From an uncultured Lachnospiraceae bacterium (lineage in GTDB: Bacteria; Bacillota; Clostridia; Lachnospirales; Lachnospiraceae), in NCBI GenBank assembly GCA_947586255.1, contig CANPXP010000002.1, positions 1 to 64,000 on the forward strand: a stretch of DNA of 64,000 bases. Reading direction: 5' to 3'. The translations under genes were made by a program, and so were the position numbers. Below the pieces are notes generated by a model that ran no database searches, was not told where the DNA came from, and saw only the letters and a list, made by a program, of their open reading frames with translations. Shown piece by piece: positions 46,085 to 56,760 of this stretch (its first letter is position 1; every line of letters begins with the position of its first letter).

Positions 46085-47620
46085 CTATCCCTTTCGCAGA
46101 AATTTGAGTCTGCCGGCAGCCAGCCTCCACAGATACGCAAACTCGTCCGTCCTCTTAAAGCATAGATAAAATACCGCGTTGTACGCCACCGTCACAATCA
46201 CCGCCATGGAGGCAAACGTCGCAATCGTCACTCGCGTCATCACCACCGCTTTGACCGGAAGCATCAAGAGCAGAACGCCCGCGATGACGGCGATATATTT
46301 CAGGGAATCTCTGAAATACAGCCACGGGCTGCGGTCAAAGCAATCCCTGTACACAATGACCGGCTGAATCAGATTCGCCAGAACGCCCGATACCACCGTT
46401 CCCACATACACACCCGCCAGGCCGATATACCGGATTCCGGCGATCGACAGAATCAGATTGACCGCTCCCTGGATCAGTGGGAGATATCTGTCCTGCTCAA
46501 ATACGCCGGCCGCTATCTTGAAGTTCACGAGAACAGTTCTGCCGCCCTTCAGATAAAAATCGATCAGGATCAGCGCCAGCACAGTCTGCCCCAGCCGCCA
46601 GCTTTCGTCCAGCCACAGCCCCGCGACAAGCGGCGTAAGAAGCAGCCAGAATCCGACGGCCGCGAACCCGTAAAGCCAGCACGCGAAGAAGCGGTATACC
46701 CGAAACATGGCGTGCTGCTTCTCCCTGGATTCCGTCGCCACCAGATTGCCGAAGCCAGAGATCACGGAATTGAAAATCACGCCGATAAAGTTGGACACAT
46801 AGGTGATCACCAGCGTGTAATTGCCCACGATGCCGACCCAGTCCACATCCATAAAATACGTGATGATAACGCTGTCCGTGGACAGTCTCGCCACATCTCC
46901 GATCTTATGAAGCATCAGCGCCTTCGTCTTGGTGACGACGACTCCCGTCTCCTCCCTGTCCAGCCTGCGCACATTTCTGTCCGTCAGATACGGATACAGC
47001 CTGTTAAAATAGACACTGACAAAAATTTTCTGTATCAGTTCTATAGCCGACTGCGCCAGCAGGAACAGGAGAAAGCTGCGCGTCAGATACAGCGTGACAA
47101 TCTGCGCAAGCGTGACGACAATCCTGGTGACCGTCGCAATGTTCGTCTGGATATAGTTGCGCTGCTGCGCGTTGACCAGACTGTACTTGTACGCGACAAA
47201 ATAAGTGCTCACCGTGTTGAACAGAAAAATCAAGTAATACAGCACAAGCTCTCTGTCCGAAATTCCCTTGCCGTCCCTGATCAGCGCCGGCAGAAACGGT
47301 ATGAGCGCCACGCCAATCACGGCGATCACCCCGGCAATCGCCAGATAAGCCCGCTTATAAAGGCGCATATAGGACTTGATCTTCTCCAGATCGTTGTCGG
47401 CCACCGGCTTGTACAGGCTGTAATTGAGCGCGCTGCCGATCCCCAGCTCCGCCAGTGAAAGCATACTCAGAATATCCGTGTACAGCGAGTTGACGCCGAG
47501 CAGCGTCTTGCCTAACAGCGCAATGAAAACCGTCCTCTGCAGCAATCCCATTACGATGATAACGATATTGCCCGCATAGCCAAAGAAAATATTCTTCTCG
47601 GCCTGTCTGACTCTGCCCAT
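46085..47620 (-). CDS. Wzx-like polysaccharide flippase
   Basis: AEKNIFFGYAGNIVIIVMGLLQRTVFIALLGKTLLGVNSLYTDILSMLSLAELGIGSALNYSLYKP; about 12-14 TM segments. Confidence 0.85.
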   Translation of the reverse strand: MGRVRQAEKNIFFGYAGNIVIIVMGLLQRTVFIALLGKTLLGVNSLYTDILSMLSLAELGIGSALNYSLYKPVADNDLEKIKSYMRLYKRAYLAIAGVIAVIGVALIPFLPALIRDGKGISDRELVLYYLIFLFNTVSTYFVAYKYSLVNAQQRNYIQTNIATVTRIVVTLAQIVTLYLTRSFLLFLLAQSAIELIQKIFVSVYFNRLYPYLTDRNVRRLDREETGVVVTKTKALMLHKIGDVARLSTDSVIITYFMDVDWVGIVGNYTLVITYVSNFIGVIFNSVISGFGNLVATESREKQHAMFRVYRFFACWLYGFAAVGFWLLLTPLVAGLWLDESWRLGQTVLALILIDFYLKGGRTVLVNFKIAAGVFEQDRYLPLIQGAVNLILSIAGIRYIGLAGVYVGTVVSGVLANLIQPVIVYRDCFDRSPWLYFRDSLKYIAVIAGVLLLMLPVKAVVMTRVTIATFASMAVIVTVAYNAVFYLCFKRTDEFAYLWRLAAGRLKFLRKG

Positions 47621-47633
47621 ATCTGCGCCTCTC

Positions 47634-48827
47634 CTATTGCACGGAACCGGCACGGCAGCCGTCCCATATCCTGCGCACCTCTTCCCCGGCTTCTGCGGCG
47701 CGCGCGCGGTATGCCGGCATCATCCGCTCCAGATCTGCCCGCACCTGGTCCTCTCTGCCCGCAATCCAGTCGTACGCCTGAATCAGCTCCTCCGGCTTCT
47801 CCAGCGCCTGCACAGGCAGAACATAGTGCTCCTCACTGCCAAAGAGATCTCTGGCAATTCCCCGCGACTTCACGGAATATCCGATCACCAGTGTCGGAAC
47901 GCAGCTCGAGTAGGCCGCAATCGTCGCGTGTGTTCTCGCCCCGATAAAGATGCGGCACTGGGAGATGACATACTTTAACTTCCGGCAGGACATGTCCTGA
48001 AACAGGAATACCCTGTCATTTGCCTCATGCCCGCGATAAAGCTCCCTGAGAGCCCTTCTGTCGTCGGTGTGATGCCATACGACATGCGGTATCAGGGCGA
48101 CACAGTTGTCGGAGGTCTGCAGAATATAATCTATCAATTTCCGGTAATTGGCCATTGTGATACCCGGCACGCTCTCCCGCTCAACCACCATAGGGCTCAC
48201 ATTGATGCCGATCGTCCCGCCGCGCACGAAGCCGCGGGGCAGCTCCGTCTCCTCCGGCTCCAGCGCGAAAGCCGGATCCGGGTACAGCCTGACGTTGTCC
48301 GTGACGCCCGCCGCGCGGAGCGCCTGCTCCGTGATGGACTCCCTGGGAGTGATGAGCGCGTACCTTTTCATGTCCTCTATAACCTCCGGCTCCCGGAGAA
48401 GCTCCGGCTCCAGAGAGCAGCCCCACAGAATCGTCCTGGCGCCTGCCCTGCAGAACGCCGCGTTCGCCGTGATAGCCTCTTTGCGGGACAATTCATAACA
48501 GTACAGATCGCCGCCTGTGGACAGATACAGCGGCGCGCGATTCTGGCCGAGCACCTGGCGGAAGCGGTACCGCATAAAAGACTCCGGGTCGTGAAATACC
48601 GCCCTCCATACATAATACCACACATGCGCAAAGAAATGTTCCGCAATCTTCCTCTCCTGCAGAATATCGCACAGCGGCGCAAGGGAATACGCTCTGTCCT
48701 CCTCCTCGCTGTTGGTGACAAGGAGCTTGGGAATACCATCCAGCATATGACATGTGCTGTTGATGATCGCCTCGCAGCCGTGATTGCCGCTGCCGCCATG
48801 TAGATACATTACCAACTGTTCCTTCAT
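47634..48827 (-). CDS. Polysaccharide pyruvyl transferase family protein
   Basis: MYLHGGSGNHGCEAIINST; GCSLEPELL; FIGARTHATIAAYSSCVPTLVIGYSVKSRGIARDLF. Confidence 0.88.
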   Translation of the reverse strand: MKEQLVMYLHGGSGNHGCEAIINSTCHMLDGIPKLLVTNSEEEDRAYSLAPLCDILQERKIAEHFFAHVWYYVWRAVFHDPESFMRYRFRQVLGQNRAPLYLSTGGDLYCYELSRKEAITANAAFCRAGARTILWGCSLEPELLREPEVIEDMKRYALITPRESITEQALRAAGVTDNVRLYPDPAFALEPEETELPRGFVRGGTIGINVSPMVVERESVPGITMANYRKLIDYILQTSDNCVALIPHVVWHHTDDRRALRELYRGHEANDRVFLFQDMSCRKLKYVISQCRIFIGARTHATIAAYSSCVPTLVIGYSVKSRGIARDLFGSEEHYVLPVQALEKPEELIQAYDWIAGREDQVRADLERMMPAYRARAAEAGEEVRRIWDGCRAGSVQ

Positions 48828-48834
48828 ACGTCTG

Positions 48835-49890
48835 TCATACCTTTCTGTCACCCCTGTTCCGCGCCCTGCTCACGCGGTCATACTGCCTCACAACCAGCCG
48901 CAGGAGCCCGAGAACCGTCCTGCTCGGATGTCTGATACCAAGATACAGCAGTGCGTTTTGCGCACTGTGCACGCTGATCCGCGTGCCCGCGATCCTCTCC
49001 CGCACCTCCGGTTCCCCGAAAATTCTCCGTATCCTCTGCACATAGCCGCCCTGCGGGCTGCGCAGCTCATTCTTGATGACATAGAGCATCATATAACAGT
49101 ATTCCCTGTTCAAAAGCGCCTCCCCGTCAGGGACCTGCCTGTCTCGCACAATCCTGTAGAGAGCGCGATACCACCGCTCCACGCTCCTTGCGTTATCCGG
49201 ATCATAGGCGTGCACAATGGAGTTCTCCACATACCGGTAATGGTAAAAAAACGCCTCGTCCATGACAACGATCCTCTGTGCAGAGAGGAGCGCGGGATAG
49301 ATCAGGTTGAAATCATCCCCCATGCGCAGCCGCGTATCGTAATATTTCTCATTTCCCTCAAACACGGTCTTCTCGCACAGTTTCATGCAGCGCGACATCG
49401 GAATCAGACGCTCCTCGCGTCCCAGCAAATTCGCCTTGATCTCCCTCTCCAGCCCGGCTCCCTCGTACACACCGGGCGCCAGCGGCATCTTCACAGGGAC
49501 CGTCTCCCGCTGCTTCTCCAGCACATGGTTGCAGCAGACGATCTCCCCGGCGCGCCCTGTCAGCTGCCGTGCCATTTCGCGCAGCATATCCCCGCTGATA
49601 TAGTCGTCGCTGTCCACAAATACATAATAATTTCCTTTCGCATTGTGGAGTCCTGTCACAACCGCCGCCGTAGGGCCGCCGTTCTCCTGATGGAAAACCC
49701 GGACGCGCCCGTCCTTCTCCGAATATCGGTCGCAGATTTCCCCGCTGCCGTCAGCGGAACCGTCGTCCACCAACAAGAGCTCCAGATTTTCATAGCTCTG
49801 TGCCAGGATGCTGTCAATACACTGCCCCAGATATCGCTTTTTATTATATACCGGCACGATCACGCTGATCATATATTTCTCTCTTGCCAT
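48835..49890 (-). CDS. Glycosyltransferase family 2
   Basis: ISVIVPVYNKKRYLGQCIDSILAQSYENLELLLVDDGSADGSGEIC; FVDSDDYI. Confidence 0.9.
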   Translation of the reverse strand: MAREKYMISVIVPVYNKKRYLGQCIDSILAQSYENLELLLVDDGSADGSGEICDRYSEKDGRVRVFHQENGGPTAAVVTGLHNAKGNYYVFVDSDDYISGDMLREMARQLTGRAGEIVCCNHVLEKQRETVPVKMPLAPGVYEGAGLEREIKANLLGREERLIPMSRCMKLCEKTVFEGNEKYYDTRLRMGDDFNLIYPALLSAQRIVVMDEAFFYHYRYVENSIVHAYDPDNARSVERWYRALYRIVRDRQVPDGEALLNREYCYMMLYVIKNELRSPQGGYVQRIRRIFGEPEVRERIAGTRISVHSAQNALLYLGIRHPSRTVLGLLRLVVRQYDRVSRARNRGDRKV

Positions 49891-49965
49891 AACCGCCGAT
49901 GCACTCCCTGTCCGATCTTTTGCCGGATGACTGCCGCCTCTTCCGACGCGCTCCAAAACCTGCTC

Positions 49966-50895
49966 CTATACTACCGTCTCACCCTGTGGCGTAATCAGCG
50001 TCCAGTCCTGCCACAGTTCCCGCATCACATCCGGCACGCAGACCTGTGTATTCTTGTGGATGGAAGGGCGCACCATGAGTTTTCCGTCATGGGGATTCAG
50101 GCGCGCTCCCCAGAAGCTGAATGTGCTGTTGGCGCATATATTGTGCCTGCACCGGCTCATCAACATCATGTCATAGAAGCTGTCTTTCCCCTTGTTCCAG
50201 TCCACAATCCGATATTCTTCTCCCCGAAAGCGTTCCCGCACATACGCCGTATCGTCCGAGAACACGAAGAATAGCGCCCCGGGAATCCGTTCCCGCACAT
50301 ACCGGATCGCCCGCTCGTAGTAAGCGTCGGTACAGATTCCGCCCAGAAGCCCGCGGTTGAGTTCATCCAGATAGTCGCCCCGACGGACGTGGATGCTGAC
50401 AGACGGCGTCTCCTCCATCATCTGCGCCACCTCCGCGTTTCTGCGCCGAAGCTCCTCATCCCCACACGGCGGAAAAGAGATATCTCTTCTCAGAATATCC
50501 AGAATATCCGCATAATATTTCTCACACGCCCAGTATCCCACCAGATACCCCCTGTCCATGCCAAGGACCTCCTCGTGGTACATATCCGTCTCCTCGAAGG
50601 CGTGCGCGGCGGCGAATCCCAGCTTTCTTTTCACCTTATCGATCGTCTTTTCCGGCTCCTCCCACAGTCTTCCGAGGACGGCACGGATCTCGCTCTCGGA
50701 AGCCTTCCTGTAAGCGGGCAGCTCCAGACGATCCAACTCCAGTTCCCGCTCCGTCACGCCGCCCGCCTGTAGCGTCCGGTCATAAAACCAGGAGGTGTCC
50801 AGCCTGACCTCCCTGCCCAGGTGTTCCAGCTTTCTGTACAGCGCGTACTGTTGGAGCTGATTGCCCAGCCCGCCCATCACTCTGACGATCAACAT
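49966..50895 (-). CDS. GT11 alpha-1,2-fucosyltransferase-like
   Basis: VRVMGGLGNQLQQYALYRKLEHLG; VSIHVRRGDYL; LMSRCRHNICANSTFSFWGARLN. Confidence 0.9.
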   Translation of the reverse strand: MLIVRVMGGLGNQLQQYALYRKLEHLGREVRLDTSWFYDRTLQAGGVTERELELDRLELPAYRKASESEIRAVLGRLWEEPEKTIDKVKRKLGFAAAHAFEETDMYHEEVLGMDRGYLVGYWACEKYYADILDILRRDISFPPCGDEELRRRNAEVAQMMEETPSVSIHVRRGDYLDELNRGLLGGICTDAYYERAIRYVRERIPGALFFVFSDDTAYVRERFRGEEYRIVDWNKGKDSFYDMMLMSRCRHNICANSTFSFWGARLNPHDGKLMVRPSIHKNTQVCVPDVMRELWQDWTLITPQGETVV

Positions 50896-50945
50896 AGCCG
50901 ATAACTCCTTATTTCCTTACACTTAATGCGCCCCGGCGCGCACAG

Positions 50946-51986
50946 TCAACGAGTTGAAACACGCTTTGCGAGTTTCACTCGTAAATGAAACGCTTTCTGA
51001 GCGCGGTACAAAACCATATACAGCCCGGGGCACAGAGAAAACAGCGCCGTCTTGAGGCGGTACCCCGCAGACAGCCTGCCGCGCGCTCCCGGCACGCGCA
51101 TAGCCTCCCGCAGCCGCTCGTGGCAGATTTCGACATACGCGCTCTGCTCACGCCGTTCTGCGGCCGGCAGCACGGCAATCTTGCCCGCCGTGAGCATGAT
51201 GCCCATCATGTACAGCGCCGTCACCTGGGCGTCGAGACCGCGATCCATGCGCAGCACTTCCTCCCTGGCAAGCTGCCAGCAGGTAATCTGATCCATGTAG
51301 TCCGGCGTAAACTTACGGAACATGGCTCCCGCCGGATTCTGAAAATATCCGTAGCCCGCCCACTTTGTCTCCGCGATTCTGTCCGCGCCGGCAAGCAGGC
51401 GCACCAGAAAAAGCATATCCTCGCCGATCGCAAGGTCCTCCGGAAAACGCGCCCTGTCAAGCATCTCCCGCCGATACAGCTTGCTCCAGCAGCGGCTGTT
51501 GCCGCACAGCACGGCGTCTTTCAAATAGTTTTTCGCATCGTATATCGTATAACCCGCGTTATCCGCTGTCGGAGCGCCGCGGTCTCGCGCCGCCCATTCC
51601 GCCTCGCTGCTCCACTCGAAAAAACTGCAACCGGCCACGTCGCTGTTCGTACCTGTTATCCCGTCATACAGCACCCGCAGCATATCCGGGCACAGCCTGT
51701 CATCCGCATCCACAAAGGTGATCAGTTCTCCCGCCGCCGCATCGATACCGGCATTGCGCGCCGCGGAGACGCCGGCCTTCTCCAGTGCGAGAAGCCGCAC
51801 ATTACCGTAAGCTGCCGCGATCTCCCCGCACACCTCCCCGGTACGATCCTCTGAACCGTTGTCGATGATGAGAATCTCGATCCTGTCATAGGTCTGCGCC
51901 TCAATGCTCCGGATGCAGTTTTCCAGATAATCCTGCCCGTTCCGGACGGGGATGATCACGCTGATCAGCGGTTTATTACTTTCCAT
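50946..51986 (-). CDS. Glycosyltransferase family 2
   Basis: ISVIIPVRNGQDYLENCIRSIEAQTYDRIEILIIDNGSEDRT; TFVDADDRL. Confidence 0.9.
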   Translation of the reverse strand: MESNKPLISVIIPVRNGQDYLENCIRSIEAQTYDRIEILIIDNGSEDRTGEVCGEIAAAYGNVRLLALEKAGVSAARNAGIDAAAGELITFVDADDRLCPDMLRVLYDGITGTNSDVAGCSFFEWSSEAEWAARDRGAPTADNAGYTIYDAKNYLKDAVLCGNSRCWSKLYRREMLDRARFPEDLAIGEDMLFLVRLLAGADRIAETKWAGYGYFQNPAGAMFRKFTPDYMDQITCWQLAREEVLRMDRGLDAQVTALYMMGIMLTAGKIAVLPAAERREQSAYVEICHERLREAMRVPGARGRLSAGYRLKTALFSLCPGLYMVLYRAQKAFHLRVKLAKRVSTR

Positions 51987-53061
51987 GCTCCGGCTCCCCT
52001 CGACTGAGCGAATCATATATGGCGAGAAGGCGTTCCATATTGTGATCTATGGAGTACTCCGCCTCCGCCTTCCTGCGGGCGTTTTCCCCAAGTCTCTGAC
52101 ACAGCGCCGGATCCGCCAGCAGCTCGGACAGCCCGTCGGCAAGCGCCGCCGCATTTTCCGGGGCGACAAGCAGTCCGGTCTCCCCGTTGATAATCATATC
52201 GGGAATCCCGCCCGTCTCAGACGCCACAATGCCGCACGAATAGGCCATGGCTTCCAGCACCGACACCGACTGTCCCTCGAAGTGCGAGGGCATAACGAAA
52301 ATATCGCACTCCTGCAGATATTTTTGTTTTTCGGCGCCGTCGATCCATCCGAGATCCGTCACACATTCCCGCAGCGCTGCTGCCCGCTCGCGCAGCCGGT
52401 CATCCTCCCAGATACCTGCCAGATAGAGACGGACATCCGGATAACTTTGCCGCAGAACCGGCATGGCCGTCAGCAGTTCGCCGATCCCTTTCGTCTCACA
52501 CAGTCTTCCCAGATACAGAATCCTGTGCTCCCCGTAGACCTTCTCCCGGCGCTCCGGAATGCGGATCGCGTCCGGCAATACCGTGATGCTTTCCCTGCCA
52601 ATGATCTCGCCGAAGAAATCCTTCCACGCCGTGCCGAGCACCAGAAAGGCATCTCCCATCGACAGCACCCGCTTCACGCGCGCTCTGCCTCTGTCGCTCA
52701 GCTGTCTCTCATAAAATTCCGGAAAATTACCGCCATGCTGATGTATTACAATCTTCTTCCGGCAGAGTTTCGCAGTGCGAATAAAGATCGATTTCCTGTA
52801 ATAGCTGACGTCCGACGCCATGTTGACATGTACAATCCCGCATCCGGGAAGGGCTGTCAAAAAGCGGATATACGCCTTCGCGGCCCACAGAAGTTTCGAC
52901 GCTTTCGTCCCCTCCGCCATCGTGCCGATATAGCGCAGCTCGACAGCACGGTCAAGGCCGGCATCATAGTAATTGTTCACCACGCCGGAGATCCCTCCGT
53001 GCACGCTCCGGTCGGGACCGATCATCAGCACTCTGACTCTGCGTCCGGTTTTTTCCGTCAT
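51976..53061 (-). CDS. Glycosyltransferase family 4
   Basis: MIGPDRSVHGGISGVVNNYYDAG; YLGRLCETKGIGELLTAM; VMPSHFEGQSVSVLEAMAYSCGIVASETGGIPDMI. Confidence 0.9.
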   Translation of the reverse strand: MTEKTGRRVRVLMIGPDRSVHGGISGVVNNYYDAGLDRAVELRYIGTMAEGTKASKLLWAAKAYIRFLTALPGCGIVHVNMASDVSYYRKSIFIRTAKLCRKKIVIHQHGGNFPEFYERQLSDRGRARVKRVLSMGDAFLVLGTAWKDFFGEIIGRESITVLPDAIRIPERREKVYGEHRILYLGRLCETKGIGELLTAMPVLRQSYPDVRLYLAGIWEDDRLRERAAALRECVTDLGWIDGAEKQKYLQECDIFVMPSHFEGQSVSVLEAMAYSCGIVASETGGIPDMIINGETGLLVAPENAAALADGLSELLADPALCQRLGENARRKAEAEYSIDHNMERLLAIYDSLSRGEPEHGK

Positions 53062-54470
53062 TTCGATCCCTTTCCCGTCAGCACGACCCACACGGTCCGC
53101 AGCAGAATCTTGATATCCAGCCCCAGTGTCCAGTTGTCGATATATGCCAGATCCAGCTTGACCACCTCGTCAAAATCCACAATCTCACTGCGCCCGGTCA
53201 CCTGCCACAAGCCTGTCAGCCCGGGCGTCATGCTGATGCGCCTTCTGTAGTGGGAATCGTATTGCTCAAATTCGTCCTCCGTCGGCGGCCTTGTCCCGAC
53301 AAGACTCATGTCGCCCTTCACGATATTGAAGAATTGCGGCAGCTCATCGATGCTGGTCTTACGGATAAACTTTCCCACCTTCGTGATGCGCGGATCGTTT
53401 TCCATCTTGAACATCAGACCCTGCATCTCATTCTGCTCCTCCAGCTCTTTCCTGCGCTTCTCCGCGTCGATATACATGGAACGGAACTTGTAAATTCTGA
53501 AGCGCCTGCCGTTCTTGCCGATTCTGGTCTGGGCAAAGAATACCGGCCCGGGCGAATCCAGTTTGATTGCCAGCGCCACAAAGGGGGTCAGAACAGCGGT
53601 GATAACGCAGCCCACCAGCCCGCCGATGATATCGATCAGCCGTTTGATCGCCATGCGTCTGTAGTCAATACTGTTAATCGAATACGTCACCACCGTATAA
53701 CCCGCAAAGTCGCCTACTACGACTTCTTTCTGAGGCCGCTCGATGATGTCGATATTGTAGTGACAGGTGATTCCCATGGATTCCAGATCGTATATGATAT
53801 GCCGCACATAGTCCTTGTCCTCCTCCGGAAGATTGATGAACACCTCGTCGAGCGGCATCTGTCTTGCCAGATCCAGCACGTTGTCTCCGTCCGCGTTCAC
53901 CTCGATCTCTTCTATGACCGTGCCTCTGCGGTCCGCGTCCACGCAGGCCAGCGCCACAATCTCATAGTTGATATCCACCGCCGCCTTCACGTCGGTCACC
54001 GTCTTCTCCAGCACGGACTCCTTCGTGATAATCATCATTTTGACGATATTCGACTTGGAGGTAAAATAAATCCGCAGCACCTTCTTCATACCGATCCGCA
54101 CCAACCAGACGACAAACACATCCGCCACGCCGAAATAACCCATCACCAGGCGGGAAAAATAAACGCCTCGCTGGAAGAGAAACAGTCCGGCCATCAGAGA
54201 CAGCACCATAAAGACGTTAAATTTCACGACAGCGATAAATTCTACGAGGAAGCCCCGTTTCAGAAACTCTCTGTTCCAGTCGAACAGAAAGCTGTAGACT
54301 ACGCAGAACAGTAGGAAACAGACGTAGCCGATAAAGTGTAATTCCGGCTCGTCCACCCATCTGAAAGTACGAAATCGCAGCAGTATGGCAATGACATAAG
54401 AGATAGAGATACTGAGCAGATCCATAAAGAGCAGCCAATATCCCTCTATAATCTTCGTCTTACGGTTCAT
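53058..54470 (-). CDS. Priming undecaprenyl-phosphate sugar phosphotransferase (WcaJ/RfbP-type)
   Basis: N-terminal TM bundle; KRLIDIIGGLVGCVITAVLTPFVALAIKLDSPGPVFFAQTRIGKNGRRFRIYKFRSM; TSIDELPQFFNIVKGDMSLVGTRPPTEDE; PGLTGLWQVTGRSEI. Confidence 0.95.
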   Translation of the reverse strand: MNRKTKIIEGYWLLFMDLLSISISYVIAILLRFRTFRWVDEPELHFIGYVCFLLFCVVYSFLFDWNREFLKRGFLVEFIAVVKFNVFMVLSLMAGLFLFQRGVYFSRLVMGYFGVADVFVVWLVRIGMKKVLRIYFTSKSNIVKMMIITKESVLEKTVTDVKAAVDINYEIVALACVDADRRGTVIEEIEVNADGDNVLDLARQMPLDEVFINLPEEDKDYVRHIIYDLESMGITCHYNIDIIERPQKEVVVGDFAGYTVVTYSINSIDYRRMAIKRLIDIIGGLVGCVITAVLTPFVALAIKLDSPGPVFFAQTRIGKNGRRFRIYKFRSMYIDAEKRRKELEEQNEMQGLMFKMENDPRITKVGKFIRKTSIDELPQFFNIVKGDMSLVGTRPPTEDEFEQYDSHYRRRISMTPGLTGLWQVTGRSEIVDFDEVVKLDLAYIDNWTLGLDIKILLRTVWVVLTGKGSK

Positions 54471-54521
54471 GAAAACTTCCTCGATAAATCCTGTCTATTC
54501 TTCAAAATAATATATCAGTTT

Positions 54522-54550
54522 ATAATAGCATTTATCGGGAAAAAATTCAA
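54522..54550 (-). promoter_or_regulatory. Candidate internal promoter upstream of the priming transferase
   Basis: Minus strand TTGAAT (54550-54545), 17-nt spacer, TATTAT (54527-54522), in a 76-bp AT-rich gap. Confidence 0.55.
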
Positions 54551-55788
54551 TCTTTATGGCCGATCTCCTGCGGCAGATCCTTTTGTGTCAGGTAATATCC
54601 CATAAGCATCAGCAGATAATTCCGCCCCAGATACACGGAGATCAGATGCGCCTCGATCACGGTGTACCCGACGAGCGTCGCAAAAGCCAAAAGCCCGCAG
54701 GCATCCCGCTTCTTATAGATTCCCCACAGCAGCGCGAGCATCGCGGCGATATACAGAGTTCCAGGCACAATGCCATACCAGTAGAACAGCCGCACCCAGC
54801 CCATGTCGAAATAATACTCCCGGTTATGCGGCTTCGAGAAAAGGGACCACGTGCCGACCGTCCCCTCGTTGTTTACAGTCCCCGCAAGCGCCACGATCCG
54901 TCCGGTGAGCACCCTGTCGATCCGCTCCAACGCAAAAATATGCCCGTTATCAAGCGGATCCGAATAGTGGACCAGGTTCCACCTCGCCTGCCAGACCCGC
55001 GGCGCGCACACCGCGACGTCCAACGAAAAGCCGAGACACATCGCAAACACGAGTAAACCGCACACGTAGACAAAAGCCTTTTCCCGCAGAAACCGGCAGC
55101 AGTGCAGCATGAAGGCTCCCGCCAGAAACGCCGCCGTAATAAGGGTTCCCGTCTTGGAGTCCGTCAGTTTCCAGACGCCGGCGTCAAGCAGAAGAAGCAG
55201 TACATATCCGTACCATTTCAGGCGGTTGAACCAGAGATAGACTCCCAGCACTGTCAGCATCAGGGACATGCAGGCGAGTGCATTCGGATGCCCCATTCCC
55301 AGCGTATAACGTGTCTCAGGCGTCCCCTCCCTATCAGCGAAAAGCGTCAGTTCAGGCGCCTCATGTCCATAGTACTGCGTCAGACTGATATCCCCGTAGA
55401 TCCCCGCCACGGAGAGCGTTACAATAAGCAGGCAGCCGGCCAGCGTGACCCCGAAAGTATATTTCAGCATCTGCCGCACGGGAATATCCCTGCACGCCGC
55501 CACAAAAGTGACTAGGCGAATCAGATCATTGCCGCCGGTTGCGCGGTAAGATACGAAGGCTACCGCTTCAAACAGCGCAATAACGCCCCAGCCTTTCAGA
55601 GAATAGTCCGTAAACAGCAGCTTCAGCGCGAAGAGAAGAAATGTCACGCGAAACAACTGACTCTCAATCGGATTATGAAAACTGCTCTTATTCACAATCA
55701 CAATCAGCAGTTCGACAGTCAGTCCGGCATAGAAGAAAAACTGCGGCAGTCTGCTTTTTTGTATATTGCTGTATAATTCCTTCATCAC
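54547..55788 (-). CDS. Second O-antigen/EPS polymerase-like membrane protein
   Basis: About 10 TM segments; YTLGMGHPNALACMSLML; ALEVRI-type long loop. Confidence 0.72.
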   Translation of the reverse strand: MMKELYSNIQKSRLPQFFFYAGLTVELLIVIVNKSSFHNPIESQLFRVTFLLFALKLLFTDYSLKGWGVIALFEAVAFVSYRATGGNDLIRLVTFVAACRDIPVRQMLKYTFGVTLAGCLLIVTLSVAGIYGDISLTQYYGHEAPELTLFADREGTPETRYTLGMGHPNALACMSLMLTVLGVYLWFNRLKWYGYVLLLLLDAGVWKLTDSKTGTLITAAFLAGAFMLHCCRFLREKAFVYVCGLLVFAMCLGFSLDVAVCAPRVWQARWNLVHYSDPLDNGHIFALERIDRVLTGRIVALAGTVNNEGTVGTWSLFSKPHNREYYFDMGWVRLFYWYGIVPGTLYIAAMLALLWGIYKKRDACGLLAFATLVGYTVIEAHLISVYLGRNYLLMLMGYYLTQKDLPQEIGHKD

Positions 55789-55818
55789 GCCCTCCTTCCC
55801 GCCCGGCGCTGTGGCGTG

Positions 55819-56760
55819 TCACCGGCGCAGCATTTTTACCGCCGCTCCGTGAAGTCTGCGCAGTCCATCGAGGCAGGCCAGCTTCGCCTTTTTCCCGGCG
55901 ACACGCACTCTGCCGATTTCGGGTGCAATCAGGAAGTCATACTCTTCCCGATGTTCCCGCAGATACGCTGGGTAGCTCTCGTCGATCGGCACCCGCACGA
56001 ACCTGCAGCTGCGGTCAAAAATATCCTCCCCGCACATCAGTCGGTCCACCGCTTCCTTCAGATATCTGGGGCTGTTGTATTCCTGATGCGCCGCCGCCCG
56101 CACCTTGACGCCGATACGCTTCGCCACATCCCGCTCGCCGTTGCCGCCCATATAGCCGAAATGCCAGCCGCCATCCGCGACACGCACACTTCGCTCATCC
56201 TCCGGAGCGACTTCCCGCAGATACACGATCCCCTGCTCGGGAATTCCGGCATAGCTGCACACCTTCGTCCCAAGCCATCGCTTTTGTTCCACCCCCGGAA
56301 ATTCTCCGGTGATGGAGAGCAGGCTGCCCGAGACTTCTTCCATATTCAGGAAACAATAAAACATCCGCTGCGCCAGATGATAGACCCTGGCAGGGTCAAA
56401 ACGGGCCAGTATCTCCTCCAGCGCCTTCGGATTCGGTATCTCATCCACATCTCCGAAAATCACGATATCATCCGGCGCGCAGCCCGCCAGCCCGCGCACC
56501 AGCTGATTCTTCTGATAGTAATCCCGCTCGTGCGTCGTCACGCCGGCAAGCGGTGAATCCTCTACCGCCACATAGATGATTTTGTCCGCAAACTCCGCGA
56601 ACATATCCCGATGCCTGTCGAAGACCATCTCCTTCGGCTCCCCGGAGAAAGTCACCGAGGCCTCCTCCAGCACGAATTTGTCCACGTAGGGCGCCATGAT
56701 CTGCAGCCGCAGCTTCAGAATATCCAATTCGTTAAAAAAAGGGATGCAGTCATAGATCAT
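55819..56760 (-). CDS. GT17-like glycosyltransferase
   Basis: MIYDCIPFFNELDILKLRLQIMAPYVDKFVLEEASVTFSGEPKEM; DIVIFGDVDEIPNPKAL; GWHFGYMGG. Start at 56760 overlaps the upstream stop. Confidence 0.85.
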   Translation of the reverse strand: MIYDCIPFFNELDILKLRLQIMAPYVDKFVLEEASVTFSGEPKEMVFDRHRDMFAEFADKIIYVAVEDSPLAGVTTHERDYYQKNQLVRGLAGCAPDDIVIFGDVDEIPNPKALEEILARFDPARVYHLAQRMFYCFLNMEEVSGSLLSITGEFPGVEQKRWLGTKVCSYAGIPEQGIVYLREVAPEDERSVRVADGGWHFGYMGGNGERDVAKRIGVKVRAAAHQEYNSPRYLKEAVDRLMCGEDIFDRSCRFVRVPIDESYPAYLREHREEYDFLIAPEIGRVRVAGKKAKLACLDGLRRLHGAAVKMLRR

